From: Dyella dinghuensis
Lineage (GTDB): Bacteria; Pseudomonadota; Gammaproteobacteria; Xanthomonadales; Rhodanobacteraceae
Reading direction: 5' to 3'
NCBI RefSeq assembly: GCF_003977615.1
Contig: NZ_RYZR01000002.1
Coordinates: forward strand, 373,214-437,213
Length of the DNA stretch: 64,000 nucleotides
Positions 1 through 11,660 of the stretch are shown piece by piece. The notes beneath the pieces were generated by a model that had not been told where the DNA came from, searched no databases, and saw nothing but the letters and a program-made list of their open reading frames with translations. Position numbers and translations under genes: made by a program. Position 1 is the first letter of the stretch, and each line of letters begins with the position of its first letter.

Positions 1-2
1 TA

Positions 3-2987
3 GGCGGCATCGCAAGTGCCGTTTACATGCCGGTGGCATTGTTTCCGAACGTCGCCTTTCCGCGTGTGCAATTGACGATCGATGCTGGCGACCGTCCAGC
101 CGATCAGATGGCGATTGCAGTCACCACGCCTATCGAAGATGCATTGCGACGCGTGCCCGGTGTGCGCGACGTGCGTTCCACCACCAGCCGCGGCAGTGCC
201 GATATCGAAGTCACCTTCGATTGGGGCACGGACATGAGCCGTGCGTTGGGCGATGTGAATGCGGCGGCCAGTCAGGTTCTGCCCGAGCTTCCCGCGGGTA
301 CGCAGCTCAGCAGCCGGCGCATGGACCCGACCACGTACCCGATGCTTGCGTACAGCTTGCGCTCGCATACGGTGTCACCGAGCGCGCTGTACGATTTGGC
401 GCAGTATCAGTTGCGCCCGTTGCTCAGCAGTATCCCTGGTGTTGCGCACGTCGGCGTGCAAGGTGGCGAAGTCGCCGAGTTTCACGCTGACGTCGATCCA
501 GATCGCCTGCGTGCGCAGGACCTGAGCCTGACCGATGTCGCCAACGCCGTCAGTCACGCGGCGACTATCGAGGCGATGGGTCACGTATCTGATCACTACA
601 AGCTGTATTTGCTGCTGGCTGAAAATCAGCCTTCCACTATTGCCGCGTTACGCGGCATCGTGGTTCGCGCGGATAGTCATGGCGTTGTACGGCTTGGCGA
701 TATTGCCGATGTGACGCTCAGCCACGTTCCACAGTGGATTCGCGTCACGGCCGACGGTCAGGACGCCGTGCTGATGCAGATCTTTCAGCAGCCTGATGGC
801 AACAGCGTACAGATCGCGAGCGACGTCAAGCAGCGCCTGCACGATTATGCGGCGCAGATGCCCGCTGGCGTGCAGGTCGCCAACTGGTATGACCAGTCGC
901 AGCTGGTGACGGGCGCGGCCGGAAGTGTGCGAGACGCGATTCTCGTCGGTATCGTGCTGGCCGGTCTGGTGCTTTTTGTCTTCTTGCGCAATACGCGCGT
1001 GATCATCGTTGCGATGCTCGTCGTGCCAGCAGTGCTGGCCATCACCGTCTTGCTGCTTCATGTGCTCGGCATGAGCTTCAACATGATGACGCTGGGTGGC
1101 ATGGCGGCCGCGGTTGGCTTGATCATCGACGACGTCATCGTGATGCTTGAGCACATCATGCGGCGCCTGCGTGATGTGCGAGGCGAAGTCAGTGAACGTA
1201 TCGCGCATGCGGCATGGGAATTCACACGGCCGCTGACGGGTTCCAGCGCTGCGACGGTCGTGATCTTTCTGCCGTTGGCATTTCTCACCGGTGTCACCGG
1301 TGCGTTCTTCAAGGCGCTGTCGTTGACGATGGCGAGTGCGCTGGTTATTTCGTATCTGCTGACATGGGTGGTCGTGCCCCTGCTTTCCGAGCGATTGCTT
1401 GACCGCAAGCATGTCGCCGATCATGCGCCAGGCAAATTCTCACAGCGTGCGATGACGCGGTATCAAGGCACCTTGCAACGTTGGCTCAAGCAACCGGTGT
1501 GGGTGTTGGTGATTGTCATTCCCTTGCTGGTTGTCGGTGTACTTGCATACAACCGTGTCGGTACCGGCTTTATGCCTGCAATGGACGAAGGCGGTTTCAC
1601 CTTCGACTACATTTCCAAGCCCGGTACATCGCTGGAAGAAACCGGGCGTTTGCTCAATCAGGTCGAAGCGATCATTCGCGCCAACCCGTATGTGGACACC
1701 TATTCGCGTCGTACCGGCTTGCAGTTGGGCGATGGCCTGACCGAGGCCAACACAGGCGATATCTTCGTGCGCCTGAAAAATGGCTCGCGTCCGTCTACCG
1801 AAGATGTGATGAACGATATTCGCAAGGAGGCCGAGCAAAAGGTGCCGGGTCTCGATGTGGATGTATCGCAGCTGATGGAAGACATGATCGGCGACTTGGT
1901 TGCCGTGCCCGAGCCGATCGAAATTCAGCTCTACAGCGACAACGCAGATGAACTGAATGACACGGCACAGCATGTGGCCGACGCGCTTGGCAAGATCAAT
2001 GGCGTGAATGGTGTGCTCAACGGCATCAATCCCGCAGGCGATGCGTTGACGATGACCGTCGATCCCGCCAAGGCAGCGTTGCAAGGTCTCGATCCTGCAG
2101 CGGTCACTGATCAGGTGACCGCCGCTATCGACGGTACGGTTGCGGCGCAATTGCCTGCCGAAGGCAAAGTCGTCGGCGTGCGCGTGCGATTGCCGGTGTC
2201 GTCATCCAAGCATCTGGAAGACGTGTCTGCATTGCCGATTCGCGCGGCCGATGGCCATCTGTTGCCGCTATCGCAAGTGGCGACGCTGCAAGTGGTGCAA
2301 GGCCAGCCGGAGATCACCCGCAACAACCTCAAACGCATGGTGGCGGTTACGGGTCGCATTGCGGGTCGCAGTATGGGCGCGACCATTGATGATGTGAAAG
2401 CCATGCTCGCCAAGCCGGGATTGTTGCCTAAAGGCATGTATTACCAGCTTGGCGGTTTGTACCAACAGCAGCAGGAAGCCTTTCGAGGGCTGACGGTTGT
2501 GCTGCTTGCCGCTATTGCGCTGGTATTTGCATTGCTTCTGTTTTTGTATGAAAGCTTTCGCATTGCGCTGGCCATCCTCGCCATGCCGTTGTTGGCGATG
2601 GGTGCCGTGTTTATCGGCCTATGGGTGACCGGGATAGAACTCAATATTTCCGCGATGATGGGCATGACCATGATTGTCGGCATCGTGACGGAAGTGGCGA
2701 TCTTCTATTTCTCGGAGCTGGAAGAAACATCCGGAAAACTGCCGCTTCACGATGCATTGCTCGCCGCCGCACAGTTCCGCACGCGCCCGATCCTGATGTC
2801 GACACTCGCGGCCATTCTTACGCTGTCGCCGTTAGCATTAGCGCTGGGCAGCGGATCGCAGATGCAACAGCCGCTGGCTGTGGCCATCATCGCGGGCATG
2901 CTGGTACAGGTGCCGTTGGTCTTGCTGGTGATGCCCGTGCTGTATGCGACGCTTATGCGCCGGGGAAAATCCAGTCAGCCGGTGTGA
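3..2987 (+). CDS. RND-family efflux transporter permease, 5' end outside window
   Basis: Inner-membrane proton-driven efflux permease of the AcrB/CusA superfamily, which works with a periplasmic adaptor and an outer-membrane channel. The reading frame is open from the first bases of the window, so the start and first transmembrane helix (roughly 25-30 residues) lie upstream; about 994 residues are visible. The early motif GDRPADQM, the two large periplasmic loops and two blocks of hydrophobic helices (about nt 930-1400 and 2490-2970) fit the family. The paired aspartates of TM4 that carry protons are present in GLIIDDVIV (nt 1128-1133). Adaptor and outer-membrane genes are not visible downstream and may lie upstream. 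Whether it exports drugs or metals cannot be decided from the sequence. Confidence 0.9.
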   Translation, partial: GGIASAVYMPVALFPNVAFPRVQLTIDAGDRPADQMAIAVTTPIEDALRRVPGVRDVRSTTSRGSADIEVTFDWGTDMSRALGDVNAAASQVLPELPAGTQLSSRRMDPTTYPMLAYSLRSHTVSPSALYDLAQYQLRPLLSSIPGVAHVGVQGGEVAEFHADVDPDRLRAQDLSLTDVANAVSHAATIEAMGHVSDHYKLYLLLAENQPSTIAALRGIVVRADSHGVVRLGDIADVTLSHVPQWIRVTADGQDAVLMQIFQQPDGNSVQIASDVKQRLHDYAAQMPAGVQVANWYDQSQLVTGAAGSVRDAILVGIVLAGLVLFVFLRNTRVIIVAMLVVPAVLAITVLLLHVLGMSFNMMTLGGMAAAVGLIIDDVIVMLEHIMRRLRDVRGEVSERIAHAAWEFTRPLTGSSAATVVIFLPLAFLTGVTGAFFKALSLTMASALVISYLLTWVVVPLLSERLLDRKHVADHAPGKFSQRAMTRYQGTLQRWLKQPVWVLVIVIPLLVVGVLAYNRVGTGFMPAMDEGGFTFDYISKPGTSLEETGRLLNQVEAIIRANPYVDTYSRRTGLQLGDGLTEANTGDIFVRLKNGSRPSTEDVMNDIRKEAEQKVPGLDVDVSQLMEDMIGDLVAVPEPIEIQLYSDNADELNDTAQHVADALGKINGVNGVLNGINPAGDALTMTVDPAKAALQGLDPAAVTDQVTAAIDGTVAAQLPAEGKVVGVRVRLPVSSSKHLEDVSALPIRAADGHLLPLSQVATLQVVQGQPEITRNNLKRMVAVTGRIAGRSMGATIDDVKAMLAKPGLLPKGMYYQLGGLYQQQQEAFRGLTVVLLAAIALVFALLLFLYESFRIALAILAMPLLAMGAVFIGLWVTGIELNISAMMGMTMIVGIVTEVAIFYFSELEETSGKLPLHDALLAAAQFRTRPILMSTLAAILTLSPLALALGSGSQMQQPLAVAIIAGMLVQVPLVLLVMPVLYATLMRRGKSSQPV

Positions 2988-3043
2988 TGGTCTCGTGAGC
3001 ACATCGGCCAGAGATAAAGCTTTGCCTTCTACGCAAAAATCAT

Positions 3044-3049
3044 CACACT
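3044..3049 (+). promoter_or_regulatory. candidate -10 element of the photolyase gene (leaderless start)
   Basis: The hexamer CACACT lies exactly 6 nt before the ATG at 3056, with TTGCCT at 3022-3027 as a weak -35 (16-nt spacer). No Shine-Dalgarno sequence precedes the ATG. If used, transcription would start at or next to the start codon. The same arrangement is seen before ligA and the moeB-like gene. The hexamer match is modest, so confidence is low. Confidence 0.3.
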
Positions 3050-3055
3050 GATGGC

Positions 3056-4471
3056 ATGAGTACTGCCATTGTCTGGTTCCGACGCGATCTTCGTCTAAGC
3101 GACAATCCCGCGCTTCATCAGGCGTGCGCCCATCATGCCGAGGTGGTGCCGCTTTATATCCATGCGCCGGATGAGGAGGGTGACTGGGCGCCAGGAGCAG
3201 CTAGCCGCTGGTGGCTGCATCACGCGTTGCAGGCGTTGGATGCTGAGTTGCGCGAACGCCACGGTTCCCTTCATATCCGCACGGGCGACAGTCTTAAGTC
3301 GCTCATTGAAATCGTAAAGCAAAGCGGTGCCGATACGGTTTATTGGAACCGCTTGTACGAACCGGCGTTTATTGAACGTGACAAGCGCATCAAAGCCGCG
3401 TTGCGAGAGCAGAGCATTGAGGTTCACAGCTTCAACGGCGCGTTATGGCAAGAGCCGTGGCAGTTGCTGACGAATGAAGAGCAACCTTATCGGGTCTTTA
3501 CGCCTTACTGGCGTAAATTGCGCACCATGCTTGAAGAGACGGAACCTTTACCGGTTCCGTCTCCGCTTCGTGTTGCGTCAATCAAGAACGGCGTATCGCT
3601 TTCATCGCTTGAACTATCGCCGAAGATTGCCTGGGACCAAGGCATGCTCGAAGCGTGGACGCCTGGCGAGTCAGGCGCGCGCAGCATGCTGGAATTGTTC
3701 GCCGATGACGCCGTGAGTGACTACGCAACGGCGCGCGACCTGCCGGCACGGCACGGTACGTCTAGGTTGTCGCCGCATCTGCATTTTGGCGAGATATCGC
3801 CGCGGCAGATTCATCACGGCTTATCTAATCTGCTGCGAAAGCGCGATCCGAAAAAGCGGCCGGACATCGAGCCGTACCTGCGCGAATTGGGTTGGCGCGA
3901 ATTTGCGCATTACCTGTTGTATCACTTTCCGAAGACACCCACGGAAAACTTCAATCCGAAATTCGAGCGCTTCAAATGGGCGCCTGCAAACAAGGTGCGA
4001 CTCGAGCGTTGGCAACAGGGTAGAACAGGCATTCCGCTGGTCGATGCGGGTATGCGCGAGCTTTGGCATACCGGCTGGATGCACAATCGCGTGCGCATGG
4101 TAGTGGCCAGTTTCCTGACCAAGAATTTGCGCATCCATTGGCATCACGGCGCGCGTTGGTTTTGGGACACGCTGGTCGATGCCGACTTGGCCAATAACAC
4201 GCTAGGTTGGCAATGGGTCGCCGGATGCGGAGCTGATGCGGCCCCGTATTTTCGTATCTTCAACCCGGTCACGCAGGCGCAGAAGTTCGATGCCAAAGGT
4301 GTTTATTTGCGCCGGTGGTTGCCGGAACTTCGCGACTTACCCGATGCATTGCTGCATGAGCCCTGGAAAGACGGTGAGTTGCTTAAACGCAGAGGTTATC
4401 CATCGCCGATGATCGATCTTGGCGAATCGCGCCAGGCGGCGCTGTACGCTTATCAAGCGTCGCGCGGTTGA
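3056..4471 (+). CDS. phrB: deoxyribodipyrimidine photo-lyase (class I CPD photolyase)
   Basis: Flavoprotein that uses blue light to split cyclobutane pyrimidine dimers in DNA. The 471-residue length is that of class I photolyases. The N-terminal alpha/beta antenna-cofactor domain begins IVWFRRDLRLSDNPAL; the C-terminal FAD-binding domain has WREFAHYLLYHFP, TGIPLVDAGMREL and DADLANNTLGWQWVAG, the latter holding the conserved Asn near the flavin. The terminal DARIFNP-type element appears as FRIFNPVTQAQKFD. The ATG has no Shine-Dalgarno sequence and a -10-like hexamer 6 nt upstream. The 3' end overlaps the convergent antiporter gene by 19 bp. It appears to be transcribed alone. Confidence 0.95.
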   Translation: MSTAIVWFRRDLRLSDNPALHQACAHHAEVVPLYIHAPDEEGDWAPGAASRWWLHHALQALDAELRERHGSLHIRTGDSLKSLIEIVKQSGADTVYWNRLYEPAFIERDKRIKAALREQSIEVHSFNGALWQEPWQLLTNEEQPYRVFTPYWRKLRTMLEETEPLPVPSPLRVASIKNGVSLSSLELSPKIAWDQGMLEAWTPGESGARSMLELFADDAVSDYATARDLPARHGTSRLSPHLHFGEISPRQIHHGLSNLLRKRDPKKRPDIEPYLRELGWREFAHYLLYHFPKTPTENFNPKFERFKWAPANKVRLERWQQGRTGIPLVDAGMRELWHTGWMHNRVRMVVASFLTKNLRIHWHHGARWFWDTLVDADLANNTLGWQWVAGCGADAAPYFRIFNPVTQAQKFDAKGVYLRRWLPELRDLPDALLHEPWKDGELLKRRGYPSPMIDLGESRQAALYAYQASRG

Positions 4472-5661
4472 ACGTTGGTTTCGCTGACCGTTCGTCGTAG
4501 CAGCCACGCGAGAATCGGCGGCGTAACCATGGCTGTCAGTAACGACATTGCGACGATGATCGCGTACATCTGATCGTTGAATACACCAGCGGCAAGACCA
4601 AGGCTGGCAATCACCACGCCGACTTCACCACGCGGCACCATCCCGAAGCCAACAATGGCTGCGCCCATCCGGCCCAGTGACAGTGCGCCGAGAAAGCCAC
4701 CCAGCAGTTTGGAGATGATCGCAATGACGGTGACCACGGCCAGTGCGATCAATGCATCCGCATTGGCAAGCTGATGTAGATCGATCTTGCTGCCCGTCAG
4801 GACGAAGAAGAATGGCGTGAGTAGTGCAAGCAACGGTTGAATCTGCTGTTCCAGCGTATGTTGCTGACGTGTCTCCGAAGCAATCATGCCGGCGAGGAAG
4901 GCGCCGATGATCGCCGCCAATCCGAACAGCGTGGATACGTAGGCGAGCCCCAGGCACAGCGCTAGCACGATCAATAAGGGCGAATACACACTGCGGGGCT
5001 TTTCAAGCCACGTCGAGTTCCAGCGCATGACGCGTGTGCCGCCCCAGCCGATGACGGCGATAAAGCCGATGGCGCCAGCGAGTACGGCGACTAGATGGAA
5101 AAGGTCGAAGCCTTCGCCGCCTTGCAACGACACGACAACGCCTAACAGCAACATCGCAAGGATGTCATCGATGACCGCCGCGCCAAGAATGACCTTGCTT
5201 TCTACGCGCTGCAGCACGCCCAGTTCCTGCAATACGCGGGCTGTAATGCCGGCCGACGTTGCGACAAATGCGGCAGCGACAAAAAGCGATTTGCCCCAGG
5301 GATATCCGCTTGCGTGCGCCCAGAAACCGCCCATGCCAAATGGCAGCAGCACGCCAAGTATCCCAACAAGCATCGCAGACTTGCCAACCTTCTTAAGATC
5401 TTCCAGCCGCGTTTCGAGACCGACGGAGAAGAGCAGCAGCACCACGCCAATCTCGGACAGCACATCCAGGGGCGTTCCGGAAGCAATCTGCTCCGGGGTA
5501 ATCCAGCCAAGTAACGATGGGCCAATGACACAACCCGCAGCGATTTCACCCACCACGCCCGGCAATTTCAGTCGTTGCGCAATCTCGGCACCGAGCTGTG
5601 CCGCCACGAAGACGATAAACAGCGAGAGTAGAATTTCATTGGCATGGTGCATGGTCGGCAT
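4453..5661 (-). CDS. cation:proton antiporter, CPA2 (Kef/NapA-type)
   Basis: Integral membrane antiporter of 402 residues, exchanging Na+ or K+ for protons. It is hydrophobic almost throughout, consistent with 11-13 helices. The ion-binding pair of electrogenic CPA2 members is present as VIDDILAM (D165 and D166). There is no C-terminal RCK/TrkA-N domain, so it resembles the short NapA/GerN-like members rather than full-length KefB/KefC. Two Met codons (residues 1 and 4) could start the protein. It converges on the photolyase gene with a 19-bp overlap and lies 35 bp downstream of the MFS gene on the same strand, so read-through from that gene is possible. The transported ion is not predictable. 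Confidence 0.85.
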   Translation of the reverse strand: MPTMHHANEILLSLFIVFVAAQLGAEIAQRLKLPGVVGEIAAGCVIGPSLLGWITPEQIASGTPLDVLSEIGVVLLLFSVGLETRLEDLKKVGKSAMLVGILGVLLPFGMGGFWAHASGYPWGKSLFVAAAFVATSAGITARVLQELGVLQRVESKVILGAAVIDDILAMLLLGVVVSLQGGEGFDLFHLVAVLAGAIGFIAVIGWGGTRVMRWNSTWLEKPRSVYSPLLIVLALCLGLAYVSTLFGLAAIIGAFLAGMIASETRQQHTLEQQIQPLLALLTPFFFVLTGSKIDLHQLANADALIALAVVTVIAIISKLLGGFLGALSLGRMGAAIVGFGMVPRGEVGVVIASLGLAAGVFNDQMYAIIVAMSLLTAMVTPPILAWLLRRTVSETNVQPRDA

Positions 5662-5696
5662 CCATCGATCATGAGCATTTGGGCCATGCTACTCGC

Positions 5697-7208
5697 TCAA
5701 GGGGTGGATGGGGCAGGCGTTTTCGGTGTCTTGTCGAGTCGGGCAAACACGCGGCTGGCGACAGCCGTGACGACAGCCAGCACGATGACGGTCCAGCGGA
5801 ATGCGACCACGTAGGCATGACTACCCTGACCATGCAGGAATGCTTGCATCAGCAGGGTGGCCATCGCAATGCCGAAGCTCATCGAGAGGTATTGCGTAGT
5901 CGATGCCATGGACGACGCCATCGAGGCATATTTGACGTCCAGGTCCGTATAGATAAGCGTGTTCATGACCGTGTATTGCATGCCCATGAAACCGCCGTAG
6001 ACGTACACCAGCAACGCAATCAGCGCCATCGGTGTTTCGGGGCCAAGCAGCGCGAACATCGCAATCGATAGCGCGACGATCAGCGTATTGGCGAACAGCA
6101 GGCGTCGATAGCCAAAACGGATAAGCATGCGATTGACCAGCCACTTCGCACTGATCGAGCCCAGCGCCTGCGGCACCATCATCAGGCCCGCCATAAGTGG
6201 CGACCATCCGCAGCCCACCTGCAGGAACAACACGATCAGCAGAAACATGCCGCTGACGCCCAGCCGTGTGAGCAAGTTGCCCGACAGCGCAACCCATACG
6301 CTGCGTACCCGCAGCAAGCGCAGATCCGCCACCGGATGATCCGTGCGGCGGCTATGCCAGACATAGGCGAATCCAAACAGGACAGCCATCACGACGAGCG
6401 AACCCATTTCAACCCAGCGGATGTTTTCGTCCGCTGCAAATTCCGACGCAGCCAGCAGCAATGCGGAGGCTGCCGCAAACAGCAGAAATCCGAACAGATC
6501 GAAACGATTGGCTGTATCCAGCCGGTATTCCGGCATTTCGCGGTGATTGAGCCACATTCCCACAATGCTTACCGGCACATTGATCAGAAAGATCAAACGC
6601 CAGCTCGTGTATTGCACCAGCACGCCGCCGAGCAGCGGCCCAAGCACCGAGCCAAGTAAGCCGAACGTTGCGACCGTGCTCATCACTTGGACGAAGTCGC
6701 GTTTGTCGATACTGCGAACCAGGACGTAACGACCCACCGGCATGAGCGCGGCGCCGCCACAACCTTGCAGCACACGCGCTAATACCAGTTCGGGAAGTGT
6801 CTGGGAGAGGCCGCATAACAACGAGCCGATGGCAAAGGTGCCGATGGCTACGCCAAATACGCGTCGCGTGCCGAAGCGGTCGCACAGCCAGGGGCTGGCC
6901 GGGATGAGGATCGCCAGCGTCAGCACATAACTGGTGAGCGCGCTGCGCATGTTCAGCGGCGTTTCGTTCAACGCGCTGGCGATGGCAGGGACGGCCGTGT
7001 TGACGATCGTGGAGTCCAGCGCCTGCATAAAGAATGCGGCAGACACCAGCCAGATCAGGCCAATGTAACGCTCCCGGGAGGCTCGCGTACCGATATCCGC
7101 GAGAGCCGCATCAGCGGTGGCGGTGGATACGGCAGGGGACGGCGGCATAGGCGTTATGATACCTGCTATGGCAGCTAATTGCTTGAACGCAGCCTTTCTG
7201 GCAACCAT
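5697..7208 (-). CDS. MFS drug exporter, DHA2 family (EmrB/QacA-like)
   Basis: Inner-membrane proton-coupled exporter with about 14 predicted helices in 503 residues, the DHA2 layout. The first helix has the family motif ALDSTIVNTAVPAI, and motif A follows as LCDRFGTRRVFG. The first 50 residues are polar. Two starts are possible: ATG at 7208, or the internal ATG at 7148 (MPPSPAV), which would give 483 residues; neither has a strong ribosome-binding site. No EmrA-like adaptor gene is adjacent. A second DHA2 member lies at 18684-20126; the two are clearly different in sequence. Substrate unknown. Confidence 0.87.
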   Translation of the reverse strand: MVARKAAFKQLAAIAGIITPMPPSPAVSTATADAALADIGTRASRERYIGLIWLVSAAFFMQALDSTIVNTAVPAIASALNETPLNMRSALTSYVLTLAILIPASPWLCDRFGTRRVFGVAIGTFAIGSLLCGLSQTLPELVLARVLQGCGGAALMPVGRYVLVRSIDKRDFVQVMSTVATFGLLGSVLGPLLGGVLVQYTSWRLIFLINVPVSIVGMWLNHREMPEYRLDTANRFDLFGFLLFAAASALLLAASEFAADENIRWVEMGSLVVMAVLFGFAYVWHSRRTDHPVADLRLLRVRSVWVALSGNLLTRLGVSGMFLLIVLFLQVGCGWSPLMAGLMMVPQALGSISAKWLVNRMLIRFGYRRLLFANTLIVALSIAMFALLGPETPMALIALLVYVYGGFMGMQYTVMNTLIYTDLDVKYASMASSMASTTQYLSMSFGIAMATLLMQAFLHGQGSHAYVVAFRWTVIVLAVVTAVASRVFARLDKTPKTPAPSTP

Positions 7209-7245
7209 GGAACCCTGCAGAAAGGCACGCGTCTGACGTCGCTAA

Positions 7246-9717
<2,472 letters not shown>

Positions 9718-9719
9718 CC

Positions 9720-10691
9720 ATGGACGCCAATTTGGTCGTCACGCCATTTCGCCGGCGCTTGCAGGGACGCGCGCAACTGTACGCGCTGATTCGTGCGTTC
9801 TTTGCCGAGCGCAACGTGCTGGAAGTGGAAACGCCGATACTTTCCGCAGCAGGTAACACGGACCCGAACATCGAAAGTTTTACCGCGCCTTTCAGTGGTC
9901 ACATCGATGCCGGTGCGCGCGAACGCTGGCTGCGCACATCACCGGAGCATCCGCTCAAACGTTTGCTCGCCGATGGCGTGGGCGATTGCTACGAGCTGGG
10001 CCGCGTTTTTCGCAACGGTGAAGCCGGCGAGCGGCATAACCCCGAATTCACCATGTTGGAGTGGTACCGCGTTGGTTGGAGCCACCGGCAACTGATGGAA
10101 GAGACGATTACGCTGGTCGAATCCGCGCTGGCCATGGTTGGGCGTCGAGCGGAAGTCTTGATCGAAGGCTATCGTCAATTTTTTATCGATGAGTTATTGC
10201 TTGATCCATTGCATGCCGAGATTGACGAGTTGCGTGCACCGCTTGCCGAATACAACATCGAGCCGTCGGGACTCACGCGTGATGATTGGCTGGATTTGCT
10301 AATCACGCACAAATTGCAACCGGCGTTTCCGCTCGATCGCATCACCGTCATTCACGACTTTCCGGCGAGCCAGGCGGCACTGGCTCGTATACGTCCGGGC
10401 GATCCGCCGATGGCAGAACGCTTCGAGCTGTATCTTGGGCCTTACGAGCTGGCGAACGGTTATCAGGAACTCAACGATCCATCGGAACAGCGCGCGCGTT
10501 TTCAGCGCGATAACGCGCGCCGGCGCGAGCGTGGTTTGCGGGAGATGCCGATTGATGAGCAACTGCTTGCAGTGCTTGGCAAGATGCCTGAATGTGCGGG
10601 TGTCGCGCTCGGTATTGAGCGCTTGCTGATGTGCTTGGCGGGGACGGACAAGATTGGTGACGTACTGGCCTTCCCATTTTCCCAGGCTTAA
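9720..10691 (+). CDS. epmA: elongation factor P--(R)-beta-lysine ligase
   Basis: Paralogue of the catalytic core of class II lysyl-tRNA synthetase that attaches (R)-beta-lysine to a conserved lysine of elongation factor P, helping ribosomes through polyproline stretches. At 323 residues it matches E. coli EpmA (325) and lacks the N-terminal anticodon-binding domain of true LysRS. Class II motif 2 is visible as FRNGEAGERHNPEFTMLEWY and motif 3 as GVALGIERLLMCLAG. The start (MDANLVVTP) is the ATG 2 bp after the ligA stop; an upstream in-frame start would overlap ligA. The partner genes epmB and efp are not in the window. Confidence 0.93.
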   Translation: MDANLVVTPFRRRLQGRAQLYALIRAFFAERNVLEVETPILSAAGNTDPNIESFTAPFSGHIDAGARERWLRTSPEHPLKRLLADGVGDCYELGRVFRNGEAGERHNPEFTMLEWYRVGWSHRQLMEETITLVESALAMVGRRAEVLIEGYRQFFIDELLLDPLHAEIDELRAPLAEYNIEPSGLTRDDWLDLLITHKLQPAFPLDRITVIHDFPASQAALARIRPGDPPMAERFELYLGPYELANGYQELNDPSEQRARFQRDNARRRERGLREMPIDEQLLAVLGKMPECAGVALGIERLLMCLAGTDKIGDVLAFPFSQA

Positions 10692-10710
10692 ATGCCCCGA
10701 GGCTCTTTTG

Positions 10711-10817
10711 CTCGTCATTCCGGCGCAGGCCGGAATCCAGTGTCGAAAAGCTGCATAACTGCGTTTACATATTATGCGTTGCCGTTACTGGATTCCGGCC
10801 TACGCCGGAATGACGAG
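10711..10817. repeat. REPIN-like pair of inverted REP units
   Basis: Two 30-bp units, 10711-10740 and 10788-10817, are reverse complements with one mismatch. Each holds its own hairpin (arms ATTCCGGC and GCCGGAAT in the first). They flank a 47-bp spacer between epmA and the convergent response regulator. The same unit recurs at 36361-36497, so this is a dispersed repeat. It could also form a large hairpin terminating both flanking genes. Confidence 0.85.
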
Positions 10818-10848
10818 CAACCAAGCGACCTTCTCGCAAATTACATTT

Positions 10849-11499
10849 CTATTCCGCCGGCGACTTACGTGTCAGCCCAAGCTCAATCGCATATTTGAAA
10901 AGATCAGCATCGGTCTCGATACCAAGCTTGCGCATCGCGCTGACTTTTTGCGTGCTGATGGTCTGCTTGCTTCGCTGCAATTTTTCGGCAATGACGTTGA
11001 TACTGTCGCCCCCGACATATAGCGCGATAACTTCCGATTCCCGTTGCGACAGACGTGCAGAGCCTGTCGCCGGCAATGCTTTGAGCATGCTGGAAATGCG
11101 TGGCGAGTAGTAACGGCGACCCGTACGCGTAGCTTGTATAGCCGCGCGCAAATGCGACATATCGTCGGTCTTGCTGAGAATGGCGTTGACCCCATGCGTC
11201 ATCAGGCTGCGAATCAACGCCAGCTTTTCCATGCCGGTCAGCACAATGATGCGCAAATCGGGATAACGCTGACGGATGAAGGTAATCAGCTCCATGCCAT
11301 CACCGTAATCACCGCCCGGCATGGCGTAATCGGTTACCAGGACGTCGCATGGCTGAGAGTCCAGCAGTGCAACAAGCTGCGTCGAATCGGCAGCCGAGCC
11401 AATCCGTTCGAGGGAAGATATATCGTCGAGCAACGCCTCGATGCCCATCCGTATCACCGGATGGTCGTCGGCCACTACGACTCGAATGTGAGTGTCCAT
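10849..11499 (-). CDS. RcsB-like response regulator (receiver plus LuxR HTH)
   Basis: Two-component DNA-binding regulator of 216 residues. The receiver domain (1-125) has the acidic pair D11/D12 in VVADDHP, phospho-acceptor D57 in DVLVTDYAMPGGDYGDG and K110. A LuxR-type helix-turn-helix occupies about residues 150-207. The YGDG turn after the phosphorylation site and the SKQTISTQKVSAMRKLG recognition region resemble RcsB. It is divergent from a paralogue starting at 11661; no sensor kinase is adjacent. Target genes are unknown; the adhesin at 13027 is a plausible one by position. Confidence 0.88.
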   Translation of the reverse strand: MDTHIRVVVADDHPVIRMGIEALLDDISSLERIGSAADSTQLVALLDSQPCDVLVTDYAMPGGDYGDGMELITFIRQRYPDLRIIVLTGMEKLALIRSLMTHGVNAILSKTDDMSHLRAAIQATRTGRRYYSPRISSMLKALPATGSARLSQRESEVIALYVGGDSINVIAEKLQRSKQTISTQKVSAMRKLGIETDADLFKYAIELGLTRKSPAE

Positions 11500-11547
11500 T
11501 CCGGTGGCGCCTATTCATCGCATAGCCTGAGGATATTAGCGCTTGCC

Positions 11548-11570
11548 CAGTGGGATAATCGTAGTACTAG
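11548..11570. promoter_or_regulatory. candidate regulatory element CAGTGGG-N7-TAGTACTAG
   Basis: In the 161-bp divergent space between the two response regulators, CAGTGGG (11548-11554) is followed after 7 nt by the nine-base palindrome TAGTACTAG (11562-11570). The same two words recur before the adhesin gene at 12799-12828, there separated by 14 nt. A shared binding site for one of the regulators is an inference. Confidence 0.35.
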
Positions 11571-11660
11571 ACGTCAGCTTCAGTCAGGCCGCGCATACAG
11601 GGGCTGTGCTAGTTTAGACAATGCCGTGCCGCGGGTTTGTGACATTGCGAGGACCAGGGA

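Noticed and set aside
648-1424. A 258-codon minus-strand open frame opposite the RND permease
   Set aside because: His/Gln/Arg-rich shadow frame of a membrane protein gene.
4453-4471. Frameshift or misannotation at the photolyase/antiporter overlap
   Set aside because: Both proteins end at their normal C-termini; a 19-bp convergent overlap is ordinary in compact genomes.
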